The notes: generated by a model from the sequence alone, not told the origin. A stretch of DNA of 64,000 bases from HLUCCA09 sp965277275 (GCA_965277275.1 CBDICG010000001.1:930001-994000), one strand, 5' to 3'. Shown: positions 1 to 9,959, counted from the stretch's first letter. Made by a program: numbers and translations.

Positions 1-1
1 G

Positions 2-199
2 TCGAAGGTCGGTGCGGGCGACAGCTTCGTTGCGGGCTTCACCCTGTCGCTGGCCCGCGGCGAAGGGATGCCCGAAGCACTGCGCTACGGGGTGGCGGCG
101 TCGGCGGCGGCCGTGGCGACCGAAGCCACCCGGTTGTGCCCGCTCGAAGATGTGAACCGGCTGCTTCCGGAATGTACGGTCGAGGACGTGCCATTCTGA
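2..199 (+). CDS. PfkB-family carbohydrate kinase, C-terminal fragment (5' end outside window)
   Basis: Only the last 65 codons are present, ending in TGA at 197-199. The segment opens with SKVGAGDSFVAGF, the C-terminal PfkB/ribokinase signature, in which the Asp of GAGD is the catalytic base and the glycines form the anion hole. A helical tail rich in Ala follows. The family phosphorylates sugars, including fructose-6-phosphate and fructose-1-phosphate. The SxVGAGDS form fits the phosphofructokinase branch, but too little is visible to fix the substrate. It lies ahead of glycogen and glucosylglycerol genes on the same strand, which agrees with a sugar-phosphate role. Confidence 0.85.
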   Translation, partial: SKVGAGDSFVAGFTLSLARGEGMPEALRYGVAASAAAVATEATRLCPLEDVNRLLPECTVEDVPF

Positions 200-266
200 G
201 CCGAACGGATGACAGCGGAGGGCGGGCGCGCTACCTCCCCGCCATGACAGACCCCAGAATGCCCCG

Positions 267-1055
267 ATGAGCCGCGCGGAGCGGCGCCGCGCCGCCTCCA
301 GCCAACGCGGCAGCGCCGTTGCCGATGTACCGGGGCTGCTCGCACGCCTGAAAGCGGCCAAGCTTCCCGGCACGCCGGGTGGCCTCGCCGATCGCGCGCG
401 CAAGGCGCTTCTGGCTTATGTCGAGAGTGCGGCCGCCCACGGGATGCCGTTTGCCGAGATCGCAAGGCGGCTGTCCGATGGGCGGGCGGCCTGCACCGTT
501 TCCGAGGTCGAAACCCGCGAGGCGGAGGCGCGCGGTGCCGATCCGGCCAAGGGGGCGGCCTGTGCTGCGGGCTGTGCCTTCTGCTGTATCCTGAATGGCG
601 AAGACGGCGGGACCATCACCCGGAGCGAAGCCGAACGCCTGCACGCCGCGCTCGCGCCGCTGAAAGGGGCTCCGGACGGCCGCGCGTGGCATCCCCGCGG
701 CTGTCCGGCGCTCGATCCAGAGACGCGGATGTGCCGGGCCTACGCCGCGCGCCCCGCGATCTGCGGCGCGTTCCACTCCACGGATGCGGCGGCGTGTGAG
801 GCCAATGCGCAGGGCGAGCCCGTGCCGGGCGCGCGCCTCGCCGGTGCACACCTGACCTACCTCGCCGCCCACGGGCTGGCGCGCGCGGCTCTGGCCGGGC
901 GCATGCGGGTGGAGACCTTCGCGCTCTTCGATGTCGCCGCCGCCGCGGTGGAGGGCGACGCCCTCGATGGGGCGCTGTCGCGCGCGCGCCATGCCCCCGG
1001 CGCGTTGGATGCGGAGCGCCGCCGCACGGGGCGGGCCCTGGCCGCACGGCGCTAA
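267..1055 (+). CDS. YkgJ-family cysteine cluster protein
   Basis: A 262-residue protein with a basic, Ala-rich N-terminal half and a cysteine-rich C-terminal half. The motif CAAGCAFCC near residue 100 and a second group (GCPALDPETRMCRAY, then AICGAFHS and AACEA) match the CxxxCxxC-type cluster of the YkgJ/UPF0153 family, which is thought to bind zinc or an Fe-S cluster. The biochemical role of the family is unknown. The ATG at 267 follows the kinase stop by 67 bases with no strong ribosome-binding site. It may be co-transcribed with glgB downstream. The family call is firm from the cysteines; the function is not known. Confidence 0.75.
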   Translation: MSRAERRRAASSQRGSAVADVPGLLARLKAAKLPGTPGGLADRARKALLAYVESAAAHGMPFAEIARRLSDGRAACTVSEVETREAEARGADPAKGAACAAGCAFCCILNGEDGGTITRSEAERLHAALAPLKGAPDGRAWHPRGCPALDPETRMCRAYAARPAICGAFHSTDAAACEANAQGEPVPGARLAGAHLTYLAAHGLARAALAGRMRVETFALFDVAAAAVEGDALDGALSRARHAPGALDAERRRTGRALAARR

Positions 1056-1104
1056 GGCCAATCGATCGGGTTGCGTCTCGCACCTGAGGGCCTACCCTAA
1101 GCGA

Positions 1105-3300
1105 ATGGACGTTTCACAACGAAAAGACCCGCTCGCCCTGATCTCCCAGTCGGACAAGGAGCGGCTCACGACCGGACGGCACGACGACCCGTTTTCCGCG
1201 CTCGGGCCGCATCGGCGCGGCGACGCGCTTCATGTCGCTGCCTTTCTGCCCGGCGCGACCGAGGTCGCGGCCGTTGTGGACGGCGAAACGTTGCCACTGG
1301 CAACCTCCCGCGCGTGGCCGGGCTTCTTCGCCGGGCCGATCCCGAACGCGGAGTACAAGCTCAAGGCGACCTTCGGTACGACGGAGCACACTTTCGACGA
1401 TCCCTACCGCTTTGGCCCGATGATCGGCGAGCAGGACGAATACTACTTTGCCGAAGGCTCTCACCAGCGCATCTGGCGGGTACTCGGCGCTCATGTCTGC
1501 ACGCATGAGGGCATCCGTGGCACGCACTTCGCCGTCTGGGCGCCGAATGCGCAGCGCGTCTCGGTGGTTGGGGCGTTCAACACATGGGACGGGCGGCGCA
1601 ACGCGATGCGGCGGCGCGGCTCCACCGGTGTGTGGGAGATCTTCCTGCCCGGCATCGGCGAGGGCGAATCCTACAAGTACGAGATCGTCGGGCCCTCGGG
1701 CGAGATGCTGCCCCTGAAGGCCGACCCGGTGGGCTTCGGCTCCGAGCATCCGCCGGCCAATGCCTCCGTCGTGCGCGATATCACCGGCTATGGCTGGGAC
1801 GACGGCGCATGGATGGAGGGCCGTGCCAAACGCAACGCGCGCACGGCGCCGATCTCGATCTACGAGGTGCATCTCGGCTCCTGGACGCGCAAGGCCGACA
1901 ACCGGCGGATTTCCTACAAGGAGGCCGCGGCAGAGCTCGTGGCCTACGTCGCAGACATGGGCTTCACGCATATCGAGTTCTTGCCGCTCTCGGAGTATCC
2001 GTTCGACGGCTCGTGGGGCTATCAGCCCGTGGGTCTCTTTGCACCGACGATCCGGCATGGCCCACCGCACGAGTTCCGCGATCTCGTGGATGCCGCGCAC
2101 AAGGCCGACCTGGGTGTGATTCTCGACTGGGTGCCCGGCCATTTCCCAACCGACGCCCACGGGCTTGGCCAATTCGACGGCACACCACTCTACGAACACG
2201 CAGACGCGCGCGAGGGCTTCCATCAGGACTGGAATACGCTGATCTACAATTTCGGCCGCCGCGAGGTGGAGAATTTCCTGACCTCCAACGCGCTCTACTG
2301 GCTTGAGGAATACCACGTCGACGGGCTGCGGGTGGATGCCGTGGCCTCGATGCTCTACCGCGATTACTCGCGCAAGGAAGGCGAGTGGATCCCCAACAAG
2401 GACGGCGGGCGCGAGAACTACGAAGCCATCGGCATGATGCAGCGCATGAACACGACCGTCTATGGCGCCACGCCGGGCATCCTGACGGCGGCGGAAGAAA
2501 GCACGTCCTATCCCGGCGTGTCCCAGCCGGTTGACGCGGGCGGGCTCGGCTTCGGCTACAAGTGGAACATGGGGTGGATGAACGACACGCTCGTCTACAT
2601 GGGCAAGGAGCCGATCCACCGCAAACACCACCACAGCCAGATGACATTCGGGCTGGTCTATGCCTTCTCGGAGAACTTCATCCTGCCGATCAGCCATGAC
2701 GAAGTCGTCCACGGCAAGGGCTCGCTCTACCAGCGGATGCCCGGCAGCCATGAGGACAAGCTCGGCAACATGCGGGCCTATTACGGCTACATGTGGGGGC
2801 ACCCGGGCAAGAAGCTGCTCTTCATGGGCCAGGAGTTCGGCCAGCGCGAGGAGTGGAACTACGAGGAATCGCTCCCCTGGGGCCTTTTGCAGGATCCGGG
2901 CCACGAAGGCCTGCGCCGCCTCGTGCGCGATCTCAACACGCTCTATCGGGGCGAGCCGGCGCTGCACTACCGCGATACCGACCCCGAAGGGTTTCAGTGG
3001 ATCGAGGCGAACGACGAGGATGCCTCTGTCTTCGCGTGGCTGCGGCGGGGTGGTCCGGAGGACCGCGAGGTCGTCGTTGTGGTGAACTTCACGCCCGTGG
3101 AGCGCAATTACCGGCTCAATCTGCCGCTCGCAGGCCGCTGGAAGGAAGCGCTGAACACCGATGCCTCGGTCTATGGCGGCGGGGACCGTGGGAACATGGG
3201 CGGGATCGACGCGCAGAGCCCGGGCCAGCATGGCTTTGCCGCGGCCGCGGATGTCTACTTGCCGCCCTTCTCCGCGCTCTTCCTCGTGCACGAAGGCTAA
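1105..3300 (+). CDS. glgB: 1,4-alpha-glucan branching enzyme (GH13)
   Basis: A 731-residue enzyme that makes alpha-1,6 branches in glycogen in the cytoplasm. An N-terminal beta-sandwich precedes the CBM48 region (GTHFAVWAPNAQRVSVVG) and a GH13 barrel. Catalytic motifs are visible: DGLRVDAVASML with the nucleophile Asp, the EEST segment with the acid/base Glu, and SHDEVVHGKGSL with the third carboxylate. Length fits GlgB (about 720-760 aa). The reading frame stays open upstream to 931, but the ATG at 1105 gives the usual N-terminus and avoids overlap with the preceding gene. The next gene starts 21 bases after the stop, so the two are probably one transcript. No glgA, glgC, glgP or glgX is in the window. 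Confidence 0.95.
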   Translation: MDVSQRKDPLALISQSDKERLTTGRHDDPFSALGPHRRGDALHVAAFLPGATEVAAVVDGETLPLATSRAWPGFFAGPIPNAEYKLKATFGTTEHTFDDPYRFGPMIGEQDEYYFAEGSHQRIWRVLGAHVCTHEGIRGTHFAVWAPNAQRVSVVGAFNTWDGRRNAMRRRGSTGVWEIFLPGIGEGESYKYEIVGPSGEMLPLKADPVGFGSEHPPANASVVRDITGYGWDDGAWMEGRAKRNARTAPISIYEVHLGSWTRKADNRRISYKEAAAELVAYVADMGFTHIEFLPLSEYPFDGSWGYQPVGLFAPTIRHGPPHEFRDLVDAAHKADLGVILDWVPGHFPTDAHGLGQFDGTPLYEHADAREGFHQDWNTLIYNFGRREVENFLTSNALYWLEEYHVDGLRVDAVASMLYRDYSRKEGEWIPNKDGGRENYEAIGMMQRMNTTVYGATPGILTAAEESTSYPGVSQPVDAGGLGFGYKWNMGWMNDTLVYMGKEPIHRKHHHSQMTFGLVYAFSENFILPISHDEVVHGKGSLYQRMPGSHEDKLGNMRAYYGYMWGHPGKKLLFMGQEFGQREEWNYEESLPWGLLQDPGHEGLRRLVRDLNTLYRGEPALHYRDTDPEGFQWIEANDEDASVFAWLRRGGPEDREVVVVVNFTPVERNYRLNLPLAGRWKEALNTDASVYGGGDRGNMGGIDAQSPGQHGFAAAADVYLPPFSALFLVHEG

Positions 3301-3321
3301 CCCCGGACTACGGAGACCGAG

Positions 3322-5718
3322 ATGAAAGACGACGAAACGCTGCCCCTCGCGGCGCGCCTTTCAGTGGATATGGACGCGGCGCAGGGCTTGGCTGACACCG
3401 CCCTTGCGCTGATGAACACTGCCGAGACGTCCTTTGACGCTGAACGCGCCATCGCCCGGTCGCTGGGCGGGCTGGTGGATGGCGATGCGGCCACCTTCGG
3501 CTTCTGGACACCGGAGCTTCTTGATGCACGCGTGCCGAAGGGCGACGTGTTTCTCGAGGTGATGGCCCCCGTCGAGCCGCTGGACCTGACGCGCGCGCGC
3601 CAGGAGGTCCGGTTTGAAACAGCGTATCTGCCGGTCCAGCGGATCGAGGCGCATACCTTTGCCGCCGTGCGCGGCATGCGCGCGGGCACGCGCGACAGCC
3701 TGGGCGATTTCTACGCGCTTGTCTGGCGTGACGGCGAGGGGGAGTGGCACCGCATCCTCGACCCGCTCGCCGCCTCCCTGCCCTTCGGTGCGTTTGCGCC
3801 CGCCGAGCTATACGACATCGCCTCGATCGACCGGACGCGCAGTGACCGCGCCTATTTCGAAGCGCGCAAGGGGCCGGAGCCGCACAAGTTCGGCCCGCCA
3901 ACCAACATCCTGCAAATCCACGTGCCCACCGCCACGGCAGGGGGCACGCTGGCCTCCCTGACCCGCCACTACGAGCGGCTGGGGGAACGACTGGCGGCGG
4001 GCCTGCCCAAGGAGCCGGCAGACGAGATCTTCCTAGGCTACGATGCGGTTCAGCTTCTTCCCGTCGAGCCGACCACGGTCTACGAGATGGGGCCGTCCTT
4101 CTGGCAGGAGGTTTCGCGCGAGGCGACCGGCTATGTCGACGTGACCGTGCTCCGGCCGGACACCACGAACTGGGGCTACGACGTGGTGATCTCGGGCATG
4201 GCGGCGGTGAACCCTGTTCTTCTGGAAAGCGGGCGCCCGGACGAGCTGGCGGATTTCGCGGCCGTCCTGCACAACTTTTCGAACAGGCCCAAGGCTTTGA
4301 TCCTCGACGTCGTGTTCGGCCACGCCGACAACCAGGGGCTCGACGCGCTCAACAGGCACTTCTTCGCCGGGCCGAACATGTACGGCCAGAACCTCGACTA
4401 CCAGAACCCCGCGGTGCGGGCGATCCTGCTGGAGATGCAACGCCGCAAGGTGAATTTCGGCGCCGACGGCGTCCGCGTCGACGGTGCGCAGGACTTCAAG
4501 TGGTGGGACGGCGCGGCGCAGGAGCTCAAGCACGACGACGATTACCTGCAGAGCATGGCCGACGTGGTGCAGGAGGTCGCGGGCACCGAGTACCGCCCGT
4601 GGTTCATCTTCGAGGACGGCCGCCCGTGGCCCGAGGAGGATTGGGAACTCAGCTCCTCCTACCGCTCGGTGATCGAGACGCAACGCGACGACGACGTGTT
4701 CCAGTGGGGGCCACTGACGTTCGCCCACAACACGCCGTTCCTCTACACGTTCTGGCTGTCGAAGTTCTGGCGCATCCGCGAGATGCTGGACGTCGGCTCG
4801 AATTGGATCTCGGGCACGTCGAACCACGACACGCTGCGACGCGGTACGCAAGTGAGCCCCAAGCTCAACATCAATACCCGCCTCGGCGACACCAAGATGG
4901 AGATCCTCGACAAGGCCTACGACAACCCCGTCGTGCACATGCTGAGTTATGCCGCCCTGCCCGGCGTGCCGATGGACTTCATCAACGCCTCCGCGCGCGC
5001 CTCGTGGGGCTTCATCCGCAATCAGGACGACCGCTACGGCGTAAAGGTGGTGGCGGAGGAAGCGATTAGCCTGAAATGGCAGGTCGACGCCTATGCATAC
5101 TCGGTACCCGGCAATTTCCAGCGTCTGAAGGAGATGGGCTACGAAACGCGGGAGGATCTGGCGCGGTTCATGGAGTTCCTGCCCGCGCTGGTGGAGGTGA
5201 CGGATTACGATCTTGACGAGATCGTGCGTCTGCTCAACCGCCCCGAGCCTCAGCTGGCGGGGCCGGAGCGCTTCACCGTCGAAAATCTCAAGGAGATCGC
5301 GCGCGCGTGGATGGACGATATGCACGAGTACTGCAATGTCGTGCACTCGCTGTCGTCGCTCGAGCCAACACAAAGCGCCTTCATGCTGGCGCTGCGCAAT
5401 TTCCGGCGGGCCCGCCCCTGGCTCTGCCGGAACTACGGACCAAAGGATCACTTCGACTATCTGCGCCCGCTCGAAGGGCGCACCGTCTTTACCTCACTCC
5501 GGCATGGTCCGGATGGCGAGCAGGTCTATTCGGTCATGCACATGGAGGGCAAACCGACCCACGAGATCGACCCGCTTCAGCTCGACATTCCCGGTATCGA
5601 CGGGTTCGGCTGGGACCTTGCGTTGCGCACGCCCGACATTGGCAACGACTACATCCATGGGCCGATCACCCTGCGCGATTCCATGGGCCTGGTCTTCACG
5701 CGTAAGCCAACGCGCTAG
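3322..5718 (+). CDS. GH13-like glycoside hydrolase, probable glucosylglycerol hydrolase
   Basis: A 798-residue protein with a long N-terminal region of about 240 residues and a GH13-type barrel. Likely catalytic positions are the Asp of GVRVDGAQD, the Glu of WFIFEDGRPW and the Asp of TSNHDTLRRG. Architecture and these motifs recall the glucosylglycerol hydrolase family (GghA of cyanobacteria), which splits the osmolyte glucosylglycerol into glucose and glycerol. That substrate is family knowledge, not proven here. The ATG at 3322 has GGAG about ten bases upstream and follows glgB by 21 bases. Pairing with glgB would join glycogen and compatible-solute turnover. The alternative is another GH13 phosphorylase or hydrolase acting on a small glucoside. 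Confidence 0.65.
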   Translation: MKDDETLPLAARLSVDMDAAQGLADTALALMNTAETSFDAERAIARSLGGLVDGDAATFGFWTPELLDARVPKGDVFLEVMAPVEPLDLTRARQEVRFETAYLPVQRIEAHTFAAVRGMRAGTRDSLGDFYALVWRDGEGEWHRILDPLAASLPFGAFAPAELYDIASIDRTRSDRAYFEARKGPEPHKFGPPTNILQIHVPTATAGGTLASLTRHYERLGERLAAGLPKEPADEIFLGYDAVQLLPVEPTTVYEMGPSFWQEVSREATGYVDVTVLRPDTTNWGYDVVISGMAAVNPVLLESGRPDELADFAAVLHNFSNRPKALILDVVFGHADNQGLDALNRHFFAGPNMYGQNLDYQNPAVRAILLEMQRRKVNFGADGVRVDGAQDFKWWDGAAQELKHDDDYLQSMADVVQEVAGTEYRPWFIFEDGRPWPEEDWELSSSYRSVIETQRDDDVFQWGPLTFAHNTPFLYTFWLSKFWRIREMLDVGSNWISGTSNHDTLRRGTQVSPKLNINTRLGDTKMEILDKAYDNPVVHMLSYAALPGVPMDFINASARASWGFIRNQDDRYGVKVVAEEAISLKWQVDAYAYSVPGNFQRLKEMGYETREDLARFMEFLPALVEVTDYDLDEIVRLLNRPEPQLAGPERFTVENLKEIARAWMDDMHEYCNVVHSLSSLEPTQSAFMLALRNFRRARPWLCRNYGPKDHFDYLRPLEGRTVFTSLRHGPDGEQVYSVMHMEGKPTHEIDPLQLDIPGIDGFGWDLALRTPDIGNDYIHGPITLRDSMGLVFTRKPTR

Positions 5719-6066
5719 GCCCGTCGCTTGCGCTCAACAGAGCCTCACGCCCCGAGGGGTTGGGGGCCGCGCAACGATCTCCTGCCGCCCTGTGCCTAGC
5801 GGGCCCTCCCGGTGCTCCGCATCGGGGGATGGGGCCGCGCTATCCGGGGCGTGCCTGCTGTTTCGCGGGCACGATGGGCGCGGACGGGTTCAGGGCACCG
5901 GTACGCGGCGGCGCGGGTTTCGCTCGGATCACGACCGCCGAGCCCACGCCCGAAGCAACGGGCCCGGCAACAACAGCCCCGGCAGCAACAGACCCGACGT
6001 TGGGGTGGCGATTGCCCGGGGCTGGCCTCACCACCCCCGAGCCGTTTGCGCAGGTCGAGACGCCGG
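5719..6066. other. Intergenic region between convergent genes
   Basis: This 348-bp stretch separates a rightward hydrolase gene from a leftward demethylase gene. Open frames exist on both strands, but they are low in complexity (Ala, Gly, Pro, Arg) and lack ribosome-binding sites and recognisable motifs. I see no convincing gene and no hairpin with a T-run. Confidence 0.5.
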
Positions 6067-8511
6067 TCAGGCGCGCAAGCGTTCGTTCGCCGGATCCCAG
6101 AACGGGAGGGCATGGGTGGTGACCGGCCGCTCCTCGCCATAGATCTCGACGGTCAGCTCCGTGCCCGGCTCCGCCAGATCGGCGCGCAGCATTCCGATGC
6201 CGAGCGATGCGCCGACACGGAAGCCCCAGGCCCCGCTTGTCACTTCACCGACGACTTCCCCGTCTTTCTTGAGCAGCGCCATGTATGGCGCGTCCGACTC
6301 CCCGGCGTTCACTACAAGCCCGACGGCGCGGCGCTCCGGCCCCGCCTCGTGCTGGGCAAGAAGCGCATCGCGCCCCGGGAAATCGTTCTTCTTGAAGTCG
6401 ATGAAGCGTTCGAGGCCGGCTTCGATGAGCGTGTAGTCCGTCGAAAGGTCGCCCTTCCAGGCACGGTAGCCCTTTTCGACCCTGAGCGAGTTGAGGGCGT
6501 ACATGCCGAACGGCTTTGCCCCCGCCGCCGTGAGCGCATCCCAGAGCGCCGGGGCGTCTTCGGGCGCGCAATGTACCTCCCACCCGAGTTCGCCCGCGAA
6601 GGACACCCGCGCGAGCGTGCACGGCTTGCCCGCAACCGCTCCCTCGGTGCTGACGCTGAGCCACGAGCGTTGCAGGTCGTGCCCGTCGTTGAGACCGTCG
6701 AGGATCTCGCGCGCCTTCGGCCCCGTCACCAGCAGGCATTCGCGGTCATCGCTGAAATCGGTGATCGTCAGCCCCTCGGGCAGATCACGCTCGATGAACG
6801 CGCGGTCGTGCCATTGCGCGAGTGCGGCCGTGACGAGCACGACCTCCTCGTCGGAATGGACCGTCACGGACGTCTCGGTGACAATCCGCCCCCGGCTGTC
6901 TGCGAAATACGCCAGGCCGATGCGGCCGGGCTTGGGAAGGCGCGACGCGGTCAGGCTGTCGACATACGCGCGCGCGCCGGAGCCCTTGATCTCGAGCCGG
7001 GTGAAACCTGAGATGGCGATCACACCGCACGCATCGCGCACGGCCTCGGCTTCCTCGCGGACGCGCTCGTGCCATGGGCCGAGACGTGCCCAGGTCTGGG
7101 TTGCGTCCTCGGACGTGTCGTCTCCGGGAGCGGCGAACCAGTTGGCACGTTCCCAGCCGTTATAGGCGCCGAAGACGGCACCCGCTTCGGCAAGGCGGGA
7201 ATGCAGCGGCGAGAGCTTCTTGCCGCGCCCTTCGGGCCACTCGTGATGCGGGAAGTGCATCGCGTATTCGTGGCCATAGACCTCCTTGGCCTTCGCCAGG
7301 CAATACGCGTCATCGGCATAGGCGGTGTAGCGGCGCGGATCGATCGACCACATGTCCCATTCCGTTTCGCCTTCGGTGATCCATTCGGCAAGAACCTTGC
7401 CCGCGCCCCCGGCCTGCGCGATGCCAAAGGTGAACACACAGGCTTCAAAGGCGTTCGGCACCCCCGGCATCGGGCCGACGAGCGGAAAACCGTCGGGCGC
7501 GTAGGGGATCGGGCCGTTGATGACCTTCGACAGACCCGCTTCGGCCAGAAGCGGCACGCGGGCCATCGCGTCTTCGATGTACCACTCAATTCGGTCGATA
7601 TCGTCCTGGTAGAGCTGGAAGCTGAAATCTTCCGGCATCGGATCTTGCGTATCGGTCCAGTGCGCGCGGCAGTTGCGCTCGTAGGGGCCGAGGTTGAAGC
7701 CGTATTTCTCCTGCCGCAGGTAATACGACGTGTCGGGGTCACGCAGGAGCGGCAACTTGTGCCCCTTGTCCTTGGACCACGTTTCCACCGGTTCCACGTT
7801 CTCGAAGAGCAGGTATTGGTGGCTCATCACGGCCATCGGCACCTGCCGACCGCCGTAGGGGTAGAACCACTCGCCGACCTTTTGCGCATAATAGCCCGCC
7901 GCGTTGACGACGAACTCCGCGCGCACTTCGCCCTTGGGCGTCTCGATCACCCATTCCCCGTTCTCGCGGCGCACCCCCGTGGCCGGGCAGAAGCGGACAA
8001 TCGTCGCGCCGAGATCCCGCGCGCCTTTGGCGAGCGCCTGGGTGAGCTGGGCGGGGTCGATATCGCCATCGACCGGATCCCACAGCGCACCTTCGAGATC
8101 ATGCGTTTCGATGAAGGGGTAGAGGCCGGGCAGATCGGAGGGCGTCAGCATCTCCATGGCCGTGCCTTGCGCGTTGCCCATCGCGGCGACGTGGGCGAAT
8201 TCCTGCACGCGCTCGCGGGAATGCGCGAGTCGGATGGACCCGGAAACGTGGTAGTTCATCGGGTAGTCCACCGCCTCGGCGAGGCCACGGTAGAGCTCGG
8301 TCGAGTAGCGCTGCAGGTTCATCATCGACCACGAGGCCGAAAACGTCGGCACGTTGCCCGCCGCGTGCCACGTGGAGCCCGCGGTCAGCTCGTTCTTTTC
8401 GAGCAGCACACAGTCTGTCCACCCCGCCCTGGCGAGGTGGTAGAGCGCGGAGGCGCCGACAGCGCCGCCCCCGATGATGACCACACGGGCGGTCGAGGGA
8501 AGATCCGCCAT
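6067..8511 (-). CDS. DMGDH/sarcosine-dehydrogenase-like FAD and folate enzyme (GcvT family), copy 1
   Basis: An 814-residue two-part enzyme. The N-terminal DAO-type FAD domain starts with VVIIGGGAVGAS and carries GSTWHAAG, where His49 is expected to bind FAD covalently as in dimethylglycine dehydrogenase. The C-terminal half is a GcvT-like aminomethyltransferase fold (GELGWEVH, near the end RVEKGYRAWKGDL) that passes the released C1 unit to tetrahydrofolate. The family oxidatively demethylates N-methyl amino acids. It starts 4 bases after the stop of the aminotransferase upstream, so both belong to one leftward operon divergent from a TauR-like regulator. An N-methylated amine feeding that aminotransferase, for example an N-methyltaurine, is a reasonable but untested substrate. 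Confidence 0.85.
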   Translation of the reverse strand: MADLPSTARVVIIGGGAVGASALYHLARAGWTDCVLLEKNELTAGSTWHAAGNVPTFSASWSMMNLQRYSTELYRGLAEAVDYPMNYHVSGSIRLAHSRERVQEFAHVAAMGNAQGTAMEMLTPSDLPGLYPFIETHDLEGALWDPVDGDIDPAQLTQALAKGARDLGATIVRFCPATGVRRENGEWVIETPKGEVRAEFVVNAAGYYAQKVGEWFYPYGGRQVPMAVMSHQYLLFENVEPVETWSKDKGHKLPLLRDPDTSYYLRQEKYGFNLGPYERNCRAHWTDTQDPMPEDFSFQLYQDDIDRIEWYIEDAMARVPLLAEAGLSKVINGPIPYAPDGFPLVGPMPGVPNAFEACVFTFGIAQAGGAGKVLAEWITEGETEWDMWSIDPRRYTAYADDAYCLAKAKEVYGHEYAMHFPHHEWPEGRGKKLSPLHSRLAEAGAVFGAYNGWERANWFAAPGDDTSEDATQTWARLGPWHERVREEAEAVRDACGVIAISGFTRLEIKGSGARAYVDSLTASRLPKPGRIGLAYFADSRGRIVTETSVTVHSDEEVVLVTAALAQWHDRAFIERDLPEGLTITDFSDDRECLLVTGPKAREILDGLNDGHDLQRSWLSVSTEGAVAGKPCTLARVSFAGELGWEVHCAPEDAPALWDALTAAGAKPFGMYALNSLRVEKGYRAWKGDLSTDYTLIEAGLERFIDFKKNDFPGRDALLAQHEAGPERRAVGLVVNAGESDAPYMALLKKDGEVVGEVTSGAWGFRVGASLGIGMLRADLAEPGTELTVEIYGEERPVTTHALPFWDPANERLRA

Positions 8512-8515
8512 GCGC

Positions 8516-9898
8516 TCAGCCTCCGAATACGCGGCCGAGCGCGCCGTCGACGGCGTCGGTCAGTTGGTCGATATCGTCCGGCATCGCGATCAGCGCGGGG
8601 CTGAAGCAGAGCGTGTTGTTGTAGCCCGGAAGCGAGCGGTTCGTGGCGCCGATGATGATGCCCTGCCCCATGCAATCGGCAACCACCGCCTGCACTTTCT
8701 TTTCGTGCGCGGGCTCCTTGGTGGCCCGGTCCGCGACCAGCTCGGCCCCGCAAAAGAGGCCCTTGCCGCGCACATCGCCGATCACGGCGTGCTTTTCCGC
8801 GAGTGCCTCGAGGTTCGCGACCAGACGCGCGCCCATGGCCGTGGTATTCTCCAGAAGGCCCTCGTCTTCGATGATACCCATGTTCTCGATCGCCGCCGCG
8901 GGGCCCGCGGTGCAGCCGCCGAAGGTGGAGATGTCGCGGAAGTAGTCGAGCGGATCGTCCGGTGACTCCTTGAACATCTCGAAGACCTCTTCGGTCGTGA
9001 CCATGCAGGCGATGGCCGCGTAGCCGGAGGCGACGCCCTTGGCCATCGTGACGAAATCGGGCTTCACGCCGTAGTGTTGATAGCCGAACCACGAGCCGGT
9101 GCGGCCCACGCCGCAAACGACCTCGTCGATATGCAGCAGGATGTCGTACTTCTTGCAGATCTCCTGCACGCGCGGCCAATAGCCCTCGGGCGGCACGATC
9201 ACGCCGCCACCGGCCGTCACCGGCTCGAGGCACAGCGCGCCGATTGTATCGGGGCCTTCGCGCAGGATCACCTCTTCGATCTGGTCGGCGGCCCACTCGC
9301 CATAATTCTCCGTCTCGACCTGCGCGCGGTACTCCATGCAGTGCGGCACGGGAATGAAGCCGGGCGCGAAGGGCCCGTATTGCGCGTTGCGCTCGTGCTG
9401 GCCGCCAGCGGACATCGTAGCGAGCGTCGAGCCGTGGTAATCGCGCTCGCGGTAGAGGATCTTGTGCTTCTTGCCGCCATAGCGCTTGTGCGCGATCTGG
9501 CGGACCATCTTGAACGCCTTCTCGTTCGCCTCCGAGCCCGAGTTCGTGTAGTAAACGCGGGCCATGCCCGGCATCTTGGCGATCAGCATCTCGGCAAAGC
9601 GCGCGCCCGGTACGGAGCCCGCGGAATTGGCGAAGTAGTTCAGCTTCACGAGCTGGTCGCGGACGGCATTGGCAATCCGCTCGCGGCCGTAGCCGACATT
9701 AACCGTCCAGACGCCGCCTGACACGCCGTCGAGGTGCTCCTTGCCGTTCTGATCCCAGACCCGGATGCCCCGGCCCTCAACGATGATCTTGGGATCATTC
9801 GTTTCGAACGGTTTGTGCTGGATCAGGTGATGCCAAAGATGCGCACGGTCGGCTTCGATAACGTGAGTGAGATCGTTCGGGCTGTAAGAGATGTTCAT
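8516..9898 (-). CDS. tpa: Class III aminotransferase, probable taurine--pyruvate aminotransferase
   Basis: A 460-residue PLP enzyme of the class III (omega) aminotransferase fold. Visible are TNSGSEANEKAFK, the cofactor-ring motif LLHIDEVVCGVGRTGSWF and TMAKGVASGYA, whose Lys forms the Schiff base. The GVGRTGSWFGYQHYGV and STFGGCTAG segments resemble Tpa, which converts taurine and pyruvate to sulfoacetaldehyde and alanine. The frame is open far upstream, but the ATG at 9898 has GGAG eight bases before it and gives a normal N-terminus; an ATG 12 bases earlier is possible. The divergent MocR regulator resembles TauR. No xsc (sulfoacetaldehyde acetyltransferase) is in the window, so the substrate could be another omega-amino compound. 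Confidence 0.7.
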   Translation of the reverse strand: MNISYSPNDLTHVIEADRAHLWHHLIQHKPFETNDPKIIVEGRGIRVWDQNGKEHLDGVSGGVWTVNVGYGRERIANAVRDQLVKLNYFANSAGSVPGARFAEMLIAKMPGMARVYYTNSGSEANEKAFKMVRQIAHKRYGGKKHKILYRERDYHGSTLATMSAGGQHERNAQYGPFAPGFIPVPHCMEYRAQVETENYGEWAADQIEEVILREGPDTIGALCLEPVTAGGGVIVPPEGYWPRVQEICKKYDILLHIDEVVCGVGRTGSWFGYQHYGVKPDFVTMAKGVASGYAAIACMVTTEEVFEMFKESPDDPLDYFRDISTFGGCTAGPAAAIENMGIIEDEGLLENTTAMGARLVANLEALAEKHAVIGDVRGKGLFCGAELVADRATKEPAHEKKVQAVVADCMGQGIIIGATNRSLPGYNNTLCFSPALIAMPDDIDQLTDAVDGALGRVFGG

Positions 9899-9959
9899 TG
9901 CGCGCTCCATCGGGTTGCGGCCTGGGATGCCGCAAGGTGAGCAAAGATCCCGGCTGGCG

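Noticed and set aside
1114..3291. Long antisense frame opposite glgB (about 725 codons)
   Set aside because: It mirrors glgB codon structure in GC-rich DNA, has no family motif, and glgB is certain on the other strand.
5796..6140. Leftward Arg/Pro-rich frame in the gap after the GH13 gene
   Set aside because: No motif or ribosome-binding site; composition is that of GC-rich non-coding DNA.
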